DNA of 64,000 nucleotides from Streptosporangium saharense (GTDB taxonomy: Bacteria > Actinomycetota > Actinomycetes > Streptosporangiales > Streptosporangiaceae): NCBI RefSeq assembly GCF_014203715.1, contig NZ_JACHJP010000002.1:558001-622000 (forward strand), read 5' to 3'. Below are positions 17,312-26,745 of the stretch, piece after piece (positions within the stretch are counted from its first letter, which is position 1; every line of letters starts with the position of its first letter). The notes under the pieces were generated by a model that saw only the letters and a list, made by a program, of their open reading frames with translations, was not told the DNA's origin and ran no database searches. The translations under genes were made by a program, and so were the position numbers.

Positions 17312-18742
17312 ATGGCCAGATCGCGGGCGGGATCCGGGCTTCTGCGCCGCAAGCCCATCGAGCACATCGAGGAGCCGGAAGGCGGAAGGACCGAACAGCT
17401 CACCCGCGTGCTCGGGCTCTGGCAGCTCACCGCGATCGGGGTCGGCGGCATCATCGGCGCGGGCATCTTCACCCTCGCGGGCGCCGTCGCCAACGGCATC
17501 GCCGGACCCGCCGTCGTCGTCTCCTTCCTGATCGCCGGTATCGCCAGCGCCGCCGCGGCGTTCTCCTACGCCGAGTTCGCCGGGCTGATCCCCAAGGCCG
17601 GGTCCGCCTACACCTACGGCTACGCGGTGCTCGGCGAGATCGCGGGCTGGTTCATCGGCTGGGACCTGCTGCTTGAGTACACCGCGATCGTCGCGGTCGT
17701 GGCCATCGGCATCTCGGGCTACTTCTCGTTCCTGCTCGGCGACCTGGGCGTGAACCTGCCCTCGTGGATGCTCGGCGCCCCGGGGACGGGCGCGGGGCAC
17801 CGGGTCGACCTGTTCGCCGCCCTGCTGTGCCTGCTGATCGCCTACCTGCTGAACCTCGGCATGCGCAACGCGGCGAGGTTCGAGATGGCGGTGGTCGGCC
17901 TGAAGGTCGCCGTGGTGCTGCTGGTCATCGTGGTTGGTCTCTTCCACATCGACACCGCGAACTACAACCCCTTCTTCCCCTTCGGTCTCGGCGGCGCGTT
18001 CACCGGCGCGGCCACGGTGTTCTTCGCCGTCTTCGGCTACGACGCGATGAGCACGGCGGCCGAGGAGTCCAAGGACGCCCAGCGCCACATGCCCAGGGCG
18101 ATCATCTACTCGCTGGGCATCTCGATGGTGCTGTACGTGCTGGCCTGCCTGGTGCTGACGGGCATGCAGAACTACAGCGAGATCGACAAGGAGAGCGGCT
18201 TCTCCACGGCGTTCAAGTCGGTCGGCCTGCGGGGCCTGGCCGACGTGATCGCGGTCGGCGCGATCGTCGGCATCCTGACCGTCATGTTCACCTTCATGCT
18301 CGGCGTCAGCCGCGTGTGGTTCTCGATGAGCCGTGACGGGCTGCTGCCCAGATGGTTCGCCAAGACGCACCCGACGCGGCACGTGCCGACCCGGGTGACG
18401 TGGATCGTCGGCGTCATCTCCGCGCTCATCGCCGGGTTCCTGCCCATCGTGGAGGCGGCCGAGCTGACCAACATCGGCATCCTGCTGGCCTTCGTGGTGG
18501 TGTGCGCCTCGGTGATCGTCCTGCGCTACCGGCGTCCCGACCTGCCCAGGACCTTCCGCTGTCCGGGGATGCCCTTCGTCCCGGCGATCGGCATCCTCTT
18601 CTCGCTCTGGCTGATCACCTTCCTGCAGTGGCAGACGTGGGTCCGCTTCGCGGTGTGGTTCCTGATCGGCCTTGTCGTCTACTTCGCCTACTCCTACCGC
18701 CACTCCGCCCTGGCCACCGACGAGCGGACCGGGGAGCGCTAG
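17312..18742 (+). CDS. Cationic amino acid transporter-like APC permease
   Basis: This 476-residue membrane transporter has 12 or more segments. The signature IGVGGIIGAGIFTLAGAVAN and the loop FFAVFGYDAMSTAAEESKDA are characteristic of the CAT (TC 2.A.3.3) group; SRVWFSMSRDGLLPRWFAK is the conserved region after TM8. The ATG at 17312 is chosen because GAGAGGAG precedes it by 4-8 bases; a GTG at 17261 would add an unrelated leader. The 3' end overlaps the convergent FUSC gene by 4 bases. It probably imports arginine/lysine or another amino acid. Confidence 0.87.
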   Translation: MARSRAGSGLLRRKPIEHIEEPEGGRTEQLTRVLGLWQLTAIGVGGIIGAGIFTLAGAVANGIAGPAVVVSFLIAGIASAAAAFSYAEFAGLIPKAGSAYTYGYAVLGEIAGWFIGWDLLLEYTAIVAVVAIGISGYFSFLLGDLGVNLPSWMLGAPGTGAGHRVDLFAALLCLLIAYLLNLGMRNAARFEMAVVGLKVAVVLLVIVVGLFHIDTANYNPFFPFGLGGAFTGAATVFFAVFGYDAMSTAAEESKDAQRHMPRAIIYSLGISMVLYVLACLVLTGMQNYSEIDKESGFSTAFKSVGLRGLADVIAVGAIVGILTVMFTFMLGVSRVWFSMSRDGLLPRWFAKTHPTRHVPTRVTWIVGVISALIAGFLPIVEAAELTNIGILLAFVVVCASVIVLRYRRPDLPRTFRCPGMPFVPAIGILFSLWLITFLQWQTWVRFAVWFLIGLVVYFAYSYRHSALATDERTGER

Positions 18743-20655
18743 CAGGCGTGGTGACCGGAGACGGTGTCGCTCAGCCCGCGCACCGCGGAGTTCACCCGTT
18801 CGAGGGACTCGTCCTCCGCCAGCTCCGGCCGTCCCGGTGGGGTGCCCGCGCGCACGTCCCGCGCCACCTCCTCAAGTGAGGCGACCGCCGCCCCGACGGC
18901 CCCGTCCGAGGGCGGCGGGGCGCCGTGCTCGGTCCTGGCGACGGTCGCGGCGGTGGCGTCGGCGACCCGCTCAAGAGCGGTCATCGCGGGCATCCACGTG
19001 GTGATGCGCCTGCTGATGACCGCCGGTTCCGTCACCGCCCGCTGGAAGACGGTCCGCAGGTCGGCCAGGGCGTCGTAGACGCGGTGGCGCAGCGCCGCCC
19101 TGCCGGTGTGCCCGGGGTCGAAGGCGTGCCGGAGATAGTCGGCGGTCGCCGAGACCGCGTCGGCGAACCTCGGCCCGACCGGTGCCTCCCAGCTCGCGGG
19201 CCACGGCAGGTACCCCAGCAGCAGGACGATCAGGCACCCGGCCAGGGTGTCGACCAGCCGGATCTCGGCCAACCTGGGGCCGCCGTGGGTCAGCAGGTCG
19301 ACCAGCAGCAGCACCAACGGCGCCTGGAAGGCCGACATCAACCCCCAGTTGCGCTGCATGCCGTACGGCAGGAGCCCGGCGAAGACCGCGACCGGCACCA
19401 GGAGCGCGGGGCCGTACGGCACGGCGACGAGCACGACGGTGCCGAGCACCGTGCCCGCGAGGGTGCCCAGGGCGCGTTGCACGGCACGGGCGAAGACCGA
19501 GCCGAAGTCGGGTTTGAGCACCAGCGCCACGGTCAGCGTCGTCCAGTAGGACCGTTCGACCAGGTTCAGTTCGCTCACCGCGCTGGCGACCCCCATGCAC
19601 AGCGCGAGCCTGACCGTGTAGACGCGGGTCAGGTGGCCCGACCACACCCGCTCCCAGACCTGCCTGAGGCGCTCACCCCTGCCTCGCCTCTCGTACGGTG
19701 GCCCGTCGGCGGGCGGGTCCCCGCCGGACAGCAGTTCGACGGCCCCGTCGAGGGCCGAGTTCAGGGCGCGGGTGGCGGGCGAGTCCGGCCCCTTCCTCGG
19801 CGTCGGCGCCTCTCTGGCAGGGGGTCCTCCTCCGGCCAGGGAGGCGGCGATCCCCTCGACGGCCGCCGCCGTACCCTCCGGTGGGTCGCGTCCCTCAAGG
19901 TCGAGGGAGATCAGCGCGTTGCGGACCAGCGACGCCTGGTTCAGCAGGGCGACCGCGCGGGTGCGCCACGGGTCGGTCCCCGCCGACGTGGAGCGGGCGC
20001 CGAAGACGGTGTCGTAGGCGTTCCTGAGGGCGGTGTCGAAGGCGGCGACGGTGCCGGGGTCGCGCTCGGCGACCAGGCCGCCGAGCGCCCGGTAGGCCGC
20101 GATCACCGCCGCCTCCTCCGGCGCCCTCGGGTGCAGCGGCCAGTCGGCCAGCGCGAGCGCCAGCGCCCATCCCGCGCCGAGCAGGAACAGCAGCGCGCCC
20201 GCGACCGGTGGTCCCAGCGGGACACCGGTGCCGAGCACGGTCATCACGAGGAGCTGGAGCCCGGCGCTCGACCCCGCGGCGCCCGTGGTGCTGACCAGCG
20301 CAGACAGCACGGCGACCGCGACGGTGACCAGCACCGCCCACCAGCCAGTCCCCCTGGCCACGGCCCCGAGCAGGAAGCCGACGGCGCCGCCGAGCGCGGT
20401 TGCGCCCATCCTGACGACCCTGGCCCGGTAGGAGCCGCCCTGGTCGGCCAGGGCGGTGCCCATGGCCCCCATGGCGGGCAGCAGCCCCAGGGCGATCCGT
20501 CCCAGGGCGAGCCCTACGAGCAGCGGGGTGACCACGGCCAGCGCGGTGCGCAGCATCGGCCACCAGCGGGGCGGCGCGGGCCTGATCCGCACCGTCTCGA
20601 CGAGCCAGCCCGGTGCCGCGTCGGCGAGCCTGCCCGCGGCGTTCCTGAACACCAC
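18739..20655 (-). CDS. FUSC-family membrane efflux protein (AaeB/YccS-like)
   Basis: This 638-residue protein has two membrane halves separated by a soluble domain. The first half spans residues ~35-170 (TALAVVTPLLVGLALGRIAL); the second spans ~345-480 and begins with the FUSC motif RLALCMGVASAVSELNLVER then SYWTTLTVALVLKPDFGSVF. Known relatives export fusaric acid and, for E. coli AaeB, 4-hydroxybenzoate and related aromatic acids. It starts at GTG, 2 bases after the stop of the molybdenum oxidoreductase gene, at the 3' end of the pob/pca run. The context therefore suggests an efflux valve for aromatic acids; this is inference. Confidence 0.8.
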   Translation of the reverse strand: MVFRNAAGRLADAAPGWLVETVRIRPAPPRWWPMLRTALAVVTPLLVGLALGRIALGLLPAMGAMGTALADQGGSYRARVVRMGATALGGAVGFLLGAVARGTGWWAVLVTVAVAVLSALVSTTGAAGSSAGLQLLVMTVLGTGVPLGPPVAGALLFLLGAGWALALALADWPLHPRAPEEAAVIAAYRALGGLVAERDPGTVAAFDTALRNAYDTVFGARSTSAGTDPWRTRAVALLNQASLVRNALISLDLEGRDPPEGTAAAVEGIAASLAGGGPPAREAPTPRKGPDSPATRALNSALDGAVELLSGGDPPADGPPYERRGRGERLRQVWERVWSGHLTRVYTVRLALCMGVASAVSELNLVERSYWTTLTVALVLKPDFGSVFARAVQRALGTLAGTVLGTVVLVAVPYGPALLVPVAVFAGLLPYGMQRNWGLMSAFQAPLVLLLVDLLTHGGPRLAEIRLVDTLAGCLIVLLLGYLPWPASWEAPVGPRFADAVSATADYLRHAFDPGHTGRAALRHRVYDALADLRTVFQRAVTEPAVISRRITTWMPAMTALERVADATAATVARTEHGAPPPSDGAVGAAVASLEEVARDVRAGTPPGRPELAEDESLERVNSAVRGLSDTVSGHHAC

Positions 20656-20657
20656 GC

Positions 20658-22754
20658 TCAGCGCACGAGCCTGTCGACGCGGATCGGCAGGTCGCGGACG
20701 CGGACGCCGGTCGCGTGGTAGACGGCGTTGGCCACGGCGGCGGCGGTGCCGACAATGCCGATCTCGCCGATGCCCTTGGCACCCATCGGGTTGAGGTGCG
20801 GGTCGTCCTCGTCGACCCAGACCGCCTCGATGTCACGCACGTCAGCGCAGGCGGCCACGTGGTACTGGGCGAGGTCGTGGTTGAGGTAGTCGCCGAACTC
20901 GCGGTCCATGACGCTCTCCTCAAGCAGCGCCATGGACAGGCCCATGGTCATGCCGCCGATGAACTGCGAGCGGGCGGTCTTGGGGTTGACGATCCTGCCC
21001 GCGGCGAACACGCCGAGCAGCCGCAGCACCCGGGTCTCCCCGGTGCCGGGATCGACGGCGACCTCGGCGAACTGGGCGCCGAAGGCGTGGCGCGCGTAGC
21101 GTTCCCCGTTCCCGACCTCCCGCGCGGTGTCGGCGGAGACCTCGACGCCGTCGGGGGGCACCTGCCCGCCCCGCTCCCGCAGCGCCCCGGTGAGCGCCTC
21201 GCAGGCCCTGACGACGGCGGTGCCCCAGGAGGCGGTGCCCATCGAGCCGCCCGCGAGCGAGGCGTCGGGCAGCGCGCTGTCGCCGATCTCCACCCGGACC
21301 AGGCCCGTGGGGACGCCCAGCGCGTCCGCGGCGATCTGGGTCAGCGCGGTCCTGGCGCCGGTGCCGATGTCCGCCGCGGCGATCCGTACGGTGAACGTGC
21401 CGTCGGCCAGGGCGGTCGCGGTGGCCCGGGAGGGGCGGCGGTAGACCGGGTAGGTCGAGGCCGCGACGCCGGTGCCGACCAGCAGGCCGTCCCTGAGCCT
21501 GATCCCGGGGGCCGGGTCGCGCTCCGCCCAGCCGAACCTGCGGGCTCCCTCGCGCATGCAGGCGACGAGGTTGCGGGAGCTGAAGGGCAGGCCGCTCTCC
21601 GGGTCGGCGGCGGGCTCGTTGCGCACGCGCAGCTCGATCGGGTCGATCCCGCAGGCCACGGCCAGTTCGTCCAGCGCCGACTCCAGGGCGTACATGCCGG
21701 GGGTCTCGCCGGGGGCGCGCATCCAGGAGGGCGTCGGCACGTCCAGCCTGACCAGCCGGTGGGTGGTGCGCCGGTTGGGGGCGGCGTACATCATCCGGGT
21801 CGGCGTCGTCGTCTGCTCGGCGAACTCCCTGATCCGCGAACTCTGCTCGAACGCGTCGTGGACGATCACCTTCAGACGTCCCTCGGCGTCGGCGCCGAGC
21901 CGTACCCGCTGGATGGTCGGGGTGCGGTAGCCGATCACCGCGAACATCTGCCTGCGGGTCACCGTGAGCTTGACGGGCCGTCCCACGTGCTTGGCGGCCA
22001 GGGCGGCGAGCACGACCGGCGAGAGCGGCGTGCCCTTCGAGCCGAAGCCGCCGCCCACGTGCGGGGAGACGACCCGGACGTTGCCCGGCGGCAGCCCGAA
22101 CAGCGGGGCCACGGTGTCGCGGACCGCGGTAGCCCCCTGAGTCGAGTCGTAGAGGGTCAGCCCGTCGTCGCCCCACACGGCGACTGTGGCGTGCGGCTCC
22201 ATCGGGTTGTTGTGCTCGGCGGGGGTCGAGTAGACCTCGTCGACCACCACCTCGGCCCCGGCCAGCGCCTCGTCCGGGTCTCCCTGCTCGGTGTCGGCGG
22301 GGTAGGCCGGGTTGACCTTCTCCGGGCGGTACATCCCGGGGTGGTCGGCGCGCAGCTCGACGTCGTGCCCCTCGACGTCGTAGTCGACCCGCAGCAGCCT
22401 GGCCGCCTCGACGGCGTTCTCCAGCGTGTCGGCGACCACGACCGCGACGTACTGGCCCCGGTAGGCGACCCGGCGTGACTGGAGCACCGACAGCTCGGCG
22501 TTCTCGGCGGGGGCGATCCTGGGGGCGTTGCCGTACCAGATGGTGGCGATCACGCCGGGAAGCTTGACGGCGGCGTCGGCGTCGACCGAGCGGACCTCTC
22601 CCCTGGCGATGTCCGCCTGTACCGGTACGGCGTAGACCAGATCGTCCGGGGCGTACTCGTAGGCGTACTTCGCCTGGCCGGTCACCTTCTCCACCCCTTC
22701 GACCCGGTCGAGCGCCGAGCCGACGGAAGGTGTGGGTCTCGTGAGGGTGGTCAT
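20658..22754 (-). CDS. Molybdenum-cofactor large subunit, xanthine dehydrogenase family (PaoC-like)
   Basis: This 698-residue catalytic subunit carries the molybdopterin-cytosine-dinucleotide site. Typical segments are PHVGGGFGSKGTPL (Moco binding), PTPSWMRAPGETPGMYALES, AAADIGTGARTALTQIAADA and, near the end, NPMGAKGIGEIGIVGTAAAV with the expected catalytic glutamate. The set most resembles the aldehyde-oxidising PaoC/YagR branch rather than purine enzymes. The ATG overlaps the stop of the FAD subunit as ATGA. It forms a heterotrimer with the next two proteins upstream and lies directly after pcaL, suggesting oxidation of aromatic aldehydes to acids. Confidence 0.88.
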   Translation of the reverse strand: MTTLTRPTPSVGSALDRVEGVEKVTGQAKYAYEYAPDDLVYAVPVQADIARGEVRSVDADAAVKLPGVIATIWYGNAPRIAPAENAELSVLQSRRVAYRGQYVAVVVADTLENAVEAARLLRVDYDVEGHDVELRADHPGMYRPEKVNPAYPADTEQGDPDEALAGAEVVVDEVYSTPAEHNNPMEPHATVAVWGDDGLTLYDSTQGATAVRDTVAPLFGLPPGNVRVVSPHVGGGFGSKGTPLSPVVLAALAAKHVGRPVKLTVTRRQMFAVIGYRTPTIQRVRLGADAEGRLKVIVHDAFEQSSRIREFAEQTTTPTRMMYAAPNRRTTHRLVRLDVPTPSWMRAPGETPGMYALESALDELAVACGIDPIELRVRNEPAADPESGLPFSSRNLVACMREGARRFGWAERDPAPGIRLRDGLLVGTGVAASTYPVYRRPSRATATALADGTFTVRIAAADIGTGARTALTQIAADALGVPTGLVRVEIGDSALPDASLAGGSMGTASWGTAVVRACEALTGALRERGGQVPPDGVEVSADTAREVGNGERYARHAFGAQFAEVAVDPGTGETRVLRLLGVFAAGRIVNPKTARSQFIGGMTMGLSMALLEESVMDREFGDYLNHDLAQYHVAACADVRDIEAVWVDEDDPHLNPMGAKGIGEIGIVGTAAAVANAVYHATGVRVRDLPIRVDRLVR

Positions 22755-23737
22755 GACGCCTCCGCGAGGTCGGCGAGGGTGCGCACGAGCACGTTGCGGA
22801 CCAGCGGGATCTTGAACGCGTTGCCGGGCAACGGCCGGGCGGCGGCCAGCTCGGCCTCGGCGGCCCTGGCGAACTCCGTCTCCGTCGCCGTCGCGCCGCG
22901 CAGCACCGCCTCGGCCGTCTCGGCCCGCCAGGGCGCGTGGGCGACGCCGCCGAAGGCGATCCGGCAGTCGCGCACGATCCCGTCGGCCACGTCGAGGGCG
23001 ACGGCCACGGAGACCACGGCGAACGCGAACGACGCCCTGTCCCTGACCTTGCGGTAGCGGGAGCGGCCCGCGAAGGGCAGCGGCGGGACCTCCACTGCGG
23101 TTATCAGCTCCCCCTGGCCGAGCACGGTGTCGCGCTCCGGCTCGTCGCCGGGCAGCCGGTGCAGCCCGGGCATCGGCACGGTGCGCGGCCCGTCGGCGCC
23201 CTCGACGTGCACGATCGCGCCGAGCGCGGCCAGCGCGACCGCCATGTCCGAGGGGTGGGTGGCCACGCAGCTGTCCGAGTGACCGAGAATCGCAAGATTG
23301 CGGTTCTCGCCCGTCCTGGCCGGGCAGCCGGTGCCGGGAAGGCGTTTGTTGCAGGGCTTCGTGACGTCCTGGAAGTAGGGGCAGCGGGTGCGCTGCATCA
23401 GGTTGCCGCCGACGGTCGCCATGTTGCGGATCTGGCCGGAGGCCCCGGCGAGCACCGCCTGCGACAGCAGGGGCTGGCGGCGCCGTACCAGAGGGTCGGC
23501 GGCCAGGTCGCTGTTGCGCACGCCCGCGCCGACCAGCAGGGTGCCGTCCCCGGTCTCCTCGACCGTGCCGGAGGCGATCCCGCTGACGTCGACCAGGACG
23601 TCGGGTACGGCGACGCCGAGCCGCATCAGGTCCACCAGGTTCGTGCCGCCCGCGAGATACATGGTCTCCGGCCGTCCGGTGGCCGTGGCGACCGCGCTCG
23701 GCGCGTCCTGGGCCCGCAGGTAGGAGAAGGGTCTCAT
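22751..23737 (-). CDS. FAD-binding medium subunit, PaoB-like, with an extra iron-sulfur loop
   Basis: This 328-residue subunit binds FAD through the signature YLAGGTNLVDLMRLGV (residues ~27-42) and SGQIRNMATVGGNLMQRTRC. Directly after this is an insertion with cysteines at about 119, 129, 138 and 157 (TRCPYFQ, KPCNK, GTGCPA, SDSCVA). E. coli PaoB and 4-hydroxybenzoyl-CoA reductase beta have a comparable loop that holds a [4Fe-4S] cluster. This supports assignment to the PaoABC aldehyde oxidoreductase group. Both gene ends overlap neighbours by ATGA. Confidence 0.85.
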   Translation of the reverse strand: MRPFSYLRAQDAPSAVATATGRPETMYLAGGTNLVDLMRLGVAVPDVLVDVSGIASGTVEETGDGTLLVGAGVRNSDLAADPLVRRRQPLLSQAVLAGASGQIRNMATVGGNLMQRTRCPYFQDVTKPCNKRLPGTGCPARTGENRNLAILGHSDSCVATHPSDMAVALAALGAIVHVEGADGPRTVPMPGLHRLPGDEPERDTVLGQGELITAVEVPPLPFAGRSRYRKVRDRASFAFAVVSVAVALDVADGIVRDCRIAFGGVAHAPWRAETAEAVLRGATATETEFARAAEAELAAARPLPGNAFKIPLVRNVLVRTLADLAEAS

Positions 23738-24282
23738 CGCGCCACCTCCCCGATGGCCGCGACGATGTTGACATAGGCGCCGCAGCGGCACAGGTTGCCG
23801 CTCATGCGCTCCCGGATCTCCTCCTCGTCGAGATCCACCCCCGCGTCCGTCTCGGGGGTGACCGCGCTGGGCCATCCGGCCGCCGCCTCGGCCAGCATGC
23901 CGACCGCGGAGCAGAGCTGGCCGGGCGTGCAGTACCCGCACTGGAAGGCGTCGTGCTCGATGAACGCCGCCTGGAGCGGGTGCAGCCCGTCGCCGTCCGC
24001 CAGCCCCTCGACGGACACCACGCGCCTGCCGTCCAGGGTCACGGTCAGCGTCAGGCAGGACTTCACCCTCCTGCCGTCGAGCAGCACCGTGCAGGCGCCG
24101 CACTGCCCGTGGTCGCAGCCCTTCTTCGCGCCGGTCAGCCCGAGACGCTCACGGAGCGTGTCGAGGAGGGTCTCCCTGGTGTCCACGGTGATCGGGTAGC
24201 GCTCCCCGTTGACGGAGAGCACGAGATCGGCCGTGATCGGAGACGGCGCCTCCGGTCCTGTGATGTGCGCTTCGCCGTTCAC
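23734..24282 (-). CDS. Two-[2Fe-2S] small subunit of the molybdenum oxidoreductase (PaoA-like)
   Basis: This 182-residue electron-transfer subunit has the plant-type motif CDHGQCGACTVLLDG and the second cluster motif CGYCTPGQLCS with MSGNLCRCGAY. I choose GTG 24282 since TAGGAGAG lies 8 bases upstream; the ATG at 24300 would sit before that ribosome site. There is no twin-arginine signal, unlike E. coli PaoA, so the enzyme is likely cytoplasmic. It lies 64 bases after pcaL on the same strand and is the first gene of the oxidoreductase trio. Confidence 0.88.
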   Translation of the reverse strand: MNGEAHITGPEAPSPITADLVLSVNGERYPITVDTRETLLDTLRERLGLTGAKKGCDHGQCGACTVLLDGRRVKSCLTLTVTLDGRRVVSVEGLADGDGLHPLQAAFIEHDAFQCGYCTPGQLCSAVGMLAEAAAGWPSAVTPETDAGVDLDEEEIRERMSGNLCRCGAYVNIVAAIGEVAR

Positions 24283-24346
24283 GGGCGCTCTCCTACCCAT
24301 TCGTCCGGTCCCCTACCACCACCGGGGAAACGGGCATATGGGCAGG

Positions 24347-25459
24347 TCAGGCCTCGTCGAGGGTCCGCTGCGCCACGGCGAAGGCGGCGTTGGCGGCGGG
24401 TACCCCGCAGTAGACGGCGCTCTGCAGCAGCACCTCCTTGATCTCGTCGGGGGTCAGCCCGTTGCGCAGGGCCGCGCGGACGTGCATGGCCAGCTCGCCC
24501 AGGTGCCCTCCGGCGACGAGCGCGGTCAGCGTGACGCAGCTTCGGGTACGGCGGTCGAGCCCGGGCCGGTTCCAGACGCCGTCCCAGGCGTAGCGGGTGA
24601 TGAACTCCTGGAAGTCGCGGGTGAAGCCGGTGGTCGCCGCGGCGGCGCGGTCGACGTGCGCGTCCCCGAGCACCTGCCGCCTGGTCCGCTCCCCCGCCGC
24701 GGTGTGCCCGCCGCCGAGGTGCCGGACGATCGCCGCGGTGACCTCCTCCGGCTTCTCCACGTTCGCCAGGTGGGAGGCGCCCGGCACGACCGTGAGCAGC
24801 GCGCCGGGGATGCCGGTGGCGAGGGTGAGGGCGTGGGGGACGGGGGTGGCGGGGTCGTCGGCGCCCGCGACGACCAGGGTCGGCGCGGTGACGGCGCCCA
24901 GCCGGTCGGTGAGGTCGTAGCCCGCCAGGGCCTCGCAGCAGGCGGCGTAGGAGTCGGCGTCCACCCCGTAGGGCATCCGCCGCACCTCGGTGACGGCCTC
25001 GGTGCCGTTGTCCTGGGCGCTGAACCAGCGGGAGGGCGCGGTGTCGGCCAGCGGTTTCATCCCGTCCCGCCGTACGGCACGCGCCCGCTCGCGCCACGGC
25101 TCCGGCTCGCCGAAGCGGGCCGAGGAGCAGCACAGCACCAGGTGGCTCACCCGCTCGGGGGCCGTGACGGCGACGGTCGCGGCCACGGCGCCGCCGAGGG
25201 AGACGCCGCCCACCGCGAACCTGTCGGCCTGCTCGGCGTCGGCCAGGGCGAGCACGGCCTCGGCGAGCTGGCCGACGCCGACCTCGGTCGCGGGCGCGGA
25301 GCCGCCATGGCCCGGCAGGTCGTAGCGCAGCACCCGCCAGGAGGCGGTCAGCGCCGCCATCTGCGGCTCCCACACCCGCAGGGTGGTGCCCAGCGAGGGG
25401 CCGAGCACCAGCAGCGGCGCCCAGGCGGGGCCGTCCACGCGGTGGCTGAGGATCGTCAC
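24347..25459 (-). CDS. pcaL: PcaL: fused 3-oxoadipate enol-lactonase and carboxymuconolactone decarboxylase
   Basis: This 370-residue bifunctional enzyme catalyses two consecutive steps of protocatechuate breakdown. Residues 1-245 are an alpha/beta-hydrolase (PcaD) with the nucleophile elbow VGGVSLGGAVA and a C-terminal catalytic His in PGASHLANVEKP. Residues ~255-370 are the decarboxylase (PcaC) with TRYAWDGVWNRPGLDRRTRS and ALRNGLTPDEIKEVLLQ. The fusion is the usual actinobacterial arrangement. The GTG start overlaps the pcaB stop (GTGA). Confidence 0.93.
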   Translation of the reverse strand: MTILSHRVDGPAWAPLLVLGPSLGTTLRVWEPQMAALTASWRVLRYDLPGHGGSAPATEVGVGQLAEAVLALADAEQADRFAVGGVSLGGAVAATVAVTAPERVSHLVLCCSSARFGEPEPWRERARAVRRDGMKPLADTAPSRWFSAQDNGTEAVTEVRRMPYGVDADSYAACCEALAGYDLTDRLGAVTAPTLVVAGADDPATPVPHALTLATGIPGALLTVVPGASHLANVEKPEEVTAAIVRHLGGGHTAAGERTRRQVLGDAHVDRAAAATTGFTRDFQEFITRYAWDGVWNRPGLDRRTRSCVTLTALVAGGHLGELAMHVRAALRNGLTPDEIKEVLLQSAVYCGVPAANAAFAVAQRTLDEA

Positions 25460-26745
25460 AACTGCTCCCGGTAGGCCGTCAGAACGCGGTCGATGAGGGG
25501 CTGGGCCGCCCCGAGATAGCCCGCGGGGTCGAACGCCTCGTCGGGGACCTCGCCCGCGAGCGTCCGCCTGAGCGGCTCCTCCTGGGCGGCGGCCCGTTCG
25601 AGCCTGTCCCTGCCGAGCAGCGTGGCCAGGCGTTCGGAGACGACGCGGTCCCCGGTGAGGTCCAGGTTGGCGCGCATCCGCTCGGGGAAGACCCGCAGCC
25701 CGGCGAGCAGCTCCGCCGTGGTCTCGGCGGCACCGCCCGTCAGCCGCAGGCACTCGCGCACCGCGTGCCACTCGGCCTGCCAGGAGCCCGTCGCCCGCTC
25801 GTGCTCGGCGAGCTGCGCCGTGACCAGGAGCTGGCCGTACACCGGCACCTGGAGGGACGCCGAGCGCACGAGCACCGACAGCGCGGGGTTGCGCTTGTGC
25901 GGCATCGCCGAGGAGCCGCCAGCGGAGGACTCGGCGACCTCGCCGACCTCCGTCTGGGTGAGCAGGATCACGTCGAGGGCCGTCTTGCCGAGGGCGCCCG
26001 AGGTCTGGGTGAGGGCCGCGCCCAGCGCGGCGACCGGAGAGCGCTCCGCGTGCCAGGGCACCGGCGGCGCGGCCAGGCCGAGCTCCTCGGCGAACAGCGC
26101 GGGCAGCGTGGGGTCGCCGCCGAGCGCGGCCAGGGTGCCGGCCGCCCCGCCGAGCTGGGCGGGCAGGCGCAGGTCCCGCAGCCGCTCCCGCGCGGCGAGC
26201 AGGCCGGACAGCCACCCCGCCGCCTTCAGGCCGAAGGTGGTCGGCACGGCGTGCTGGCCGAGGGTCCTGGCCGCCGTCAGCGTGTGGCGGTGGGTCTCGG
26301 CGAGCCCGGCGAGGGTGGCCATGGCCCGGTCGAGGTCGGCGCCGATGATGCCGACCGTCTCGCGGCAGACGAGCATGGCGGCGCTGTCGAGGATGTCCTG
26401 GCTGGTCGCGCCGTGGTGGACGTAGCGCGCCTCCTCGGGGGCCGTCTCCGCGACGGCCCGGCGCAGGTCGGCCACCAGTGGCACGACGGGGTTGGCCGAC
26501 TGCCTGGCCCGCCCGGCGAGGTCGGCGGGGTCGGGGGTGAACGCGTCGGCGACCCTGCCGATCGTCGCCGCGGCCTCGGGCGGCACCGTCCCCGCGCGGG
26601 CCTGGGCGCGGGCCAGCGCCGCCTCGGCCGCCAGCATGGCGCGCAGCCACGCCCGGTCCGAGGTTGCCGTCTCGGCCGCCGTGCCCGCCCGTACAGGGCT
26701 GAGCAGGCCGCCGTCCTGGTCAGAACTGTCCTGGTCAGAACTCAA
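25456..26745 (-). CDS. pcaB: 3-carboxy-cis,cis-muconate cycloisomerase
   Basis: This 429-residue fumarase/aspartase-superfamily enzyme closes 3-carboxymuconate to the lactone, the step after ring cleavage. The superfamily signature GGSSAMPHKRNPALS is intact, as are the early YVHHGATSQDILDSA and the TLAALGGDPTLPAL loop. The first dozen residues (SSDQDSSDQDGG) are a repetitive acidic leader. The start overlaps the end of pcaG by 11 bases. Confidence 0.93.
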   Translation of the reverse strand: MSSDQDSSDQDGGLLSPVRAGTAAETATSDRAWLRAMLAAEAALARAQARAGTVPPEAAATIGRVADAFTPDPADLAGRARQSANPVVPLVADLRRAVAETAPEEARYVHHGATSQDILDSAAMLVCRETVGIIGADLDRAMATLAGLAETHRHTLTAARTLGQHAVPTTFGLKAAGWLSGLLAARERLRDLRLPAQLGGAAGTLAALGGDPTLPALFAEELGLAAPPVPWHAERSPVAALGAALTQTSGALGKTALDVILLTQTEVGEVAESSAGGSSAMPHKRNPALSVLVRSASLQVPVYGQLLVTAQLAEHERATGSWQAEWHAVRECLRLTGGAAETTAELLAGLRVFPERMRANLDLTGDRVVSERLATLLGRDRLERAAAQEEPLRRTLAGEVPDEAFDPAGYLGAAQPLIDRVLTAYREQL

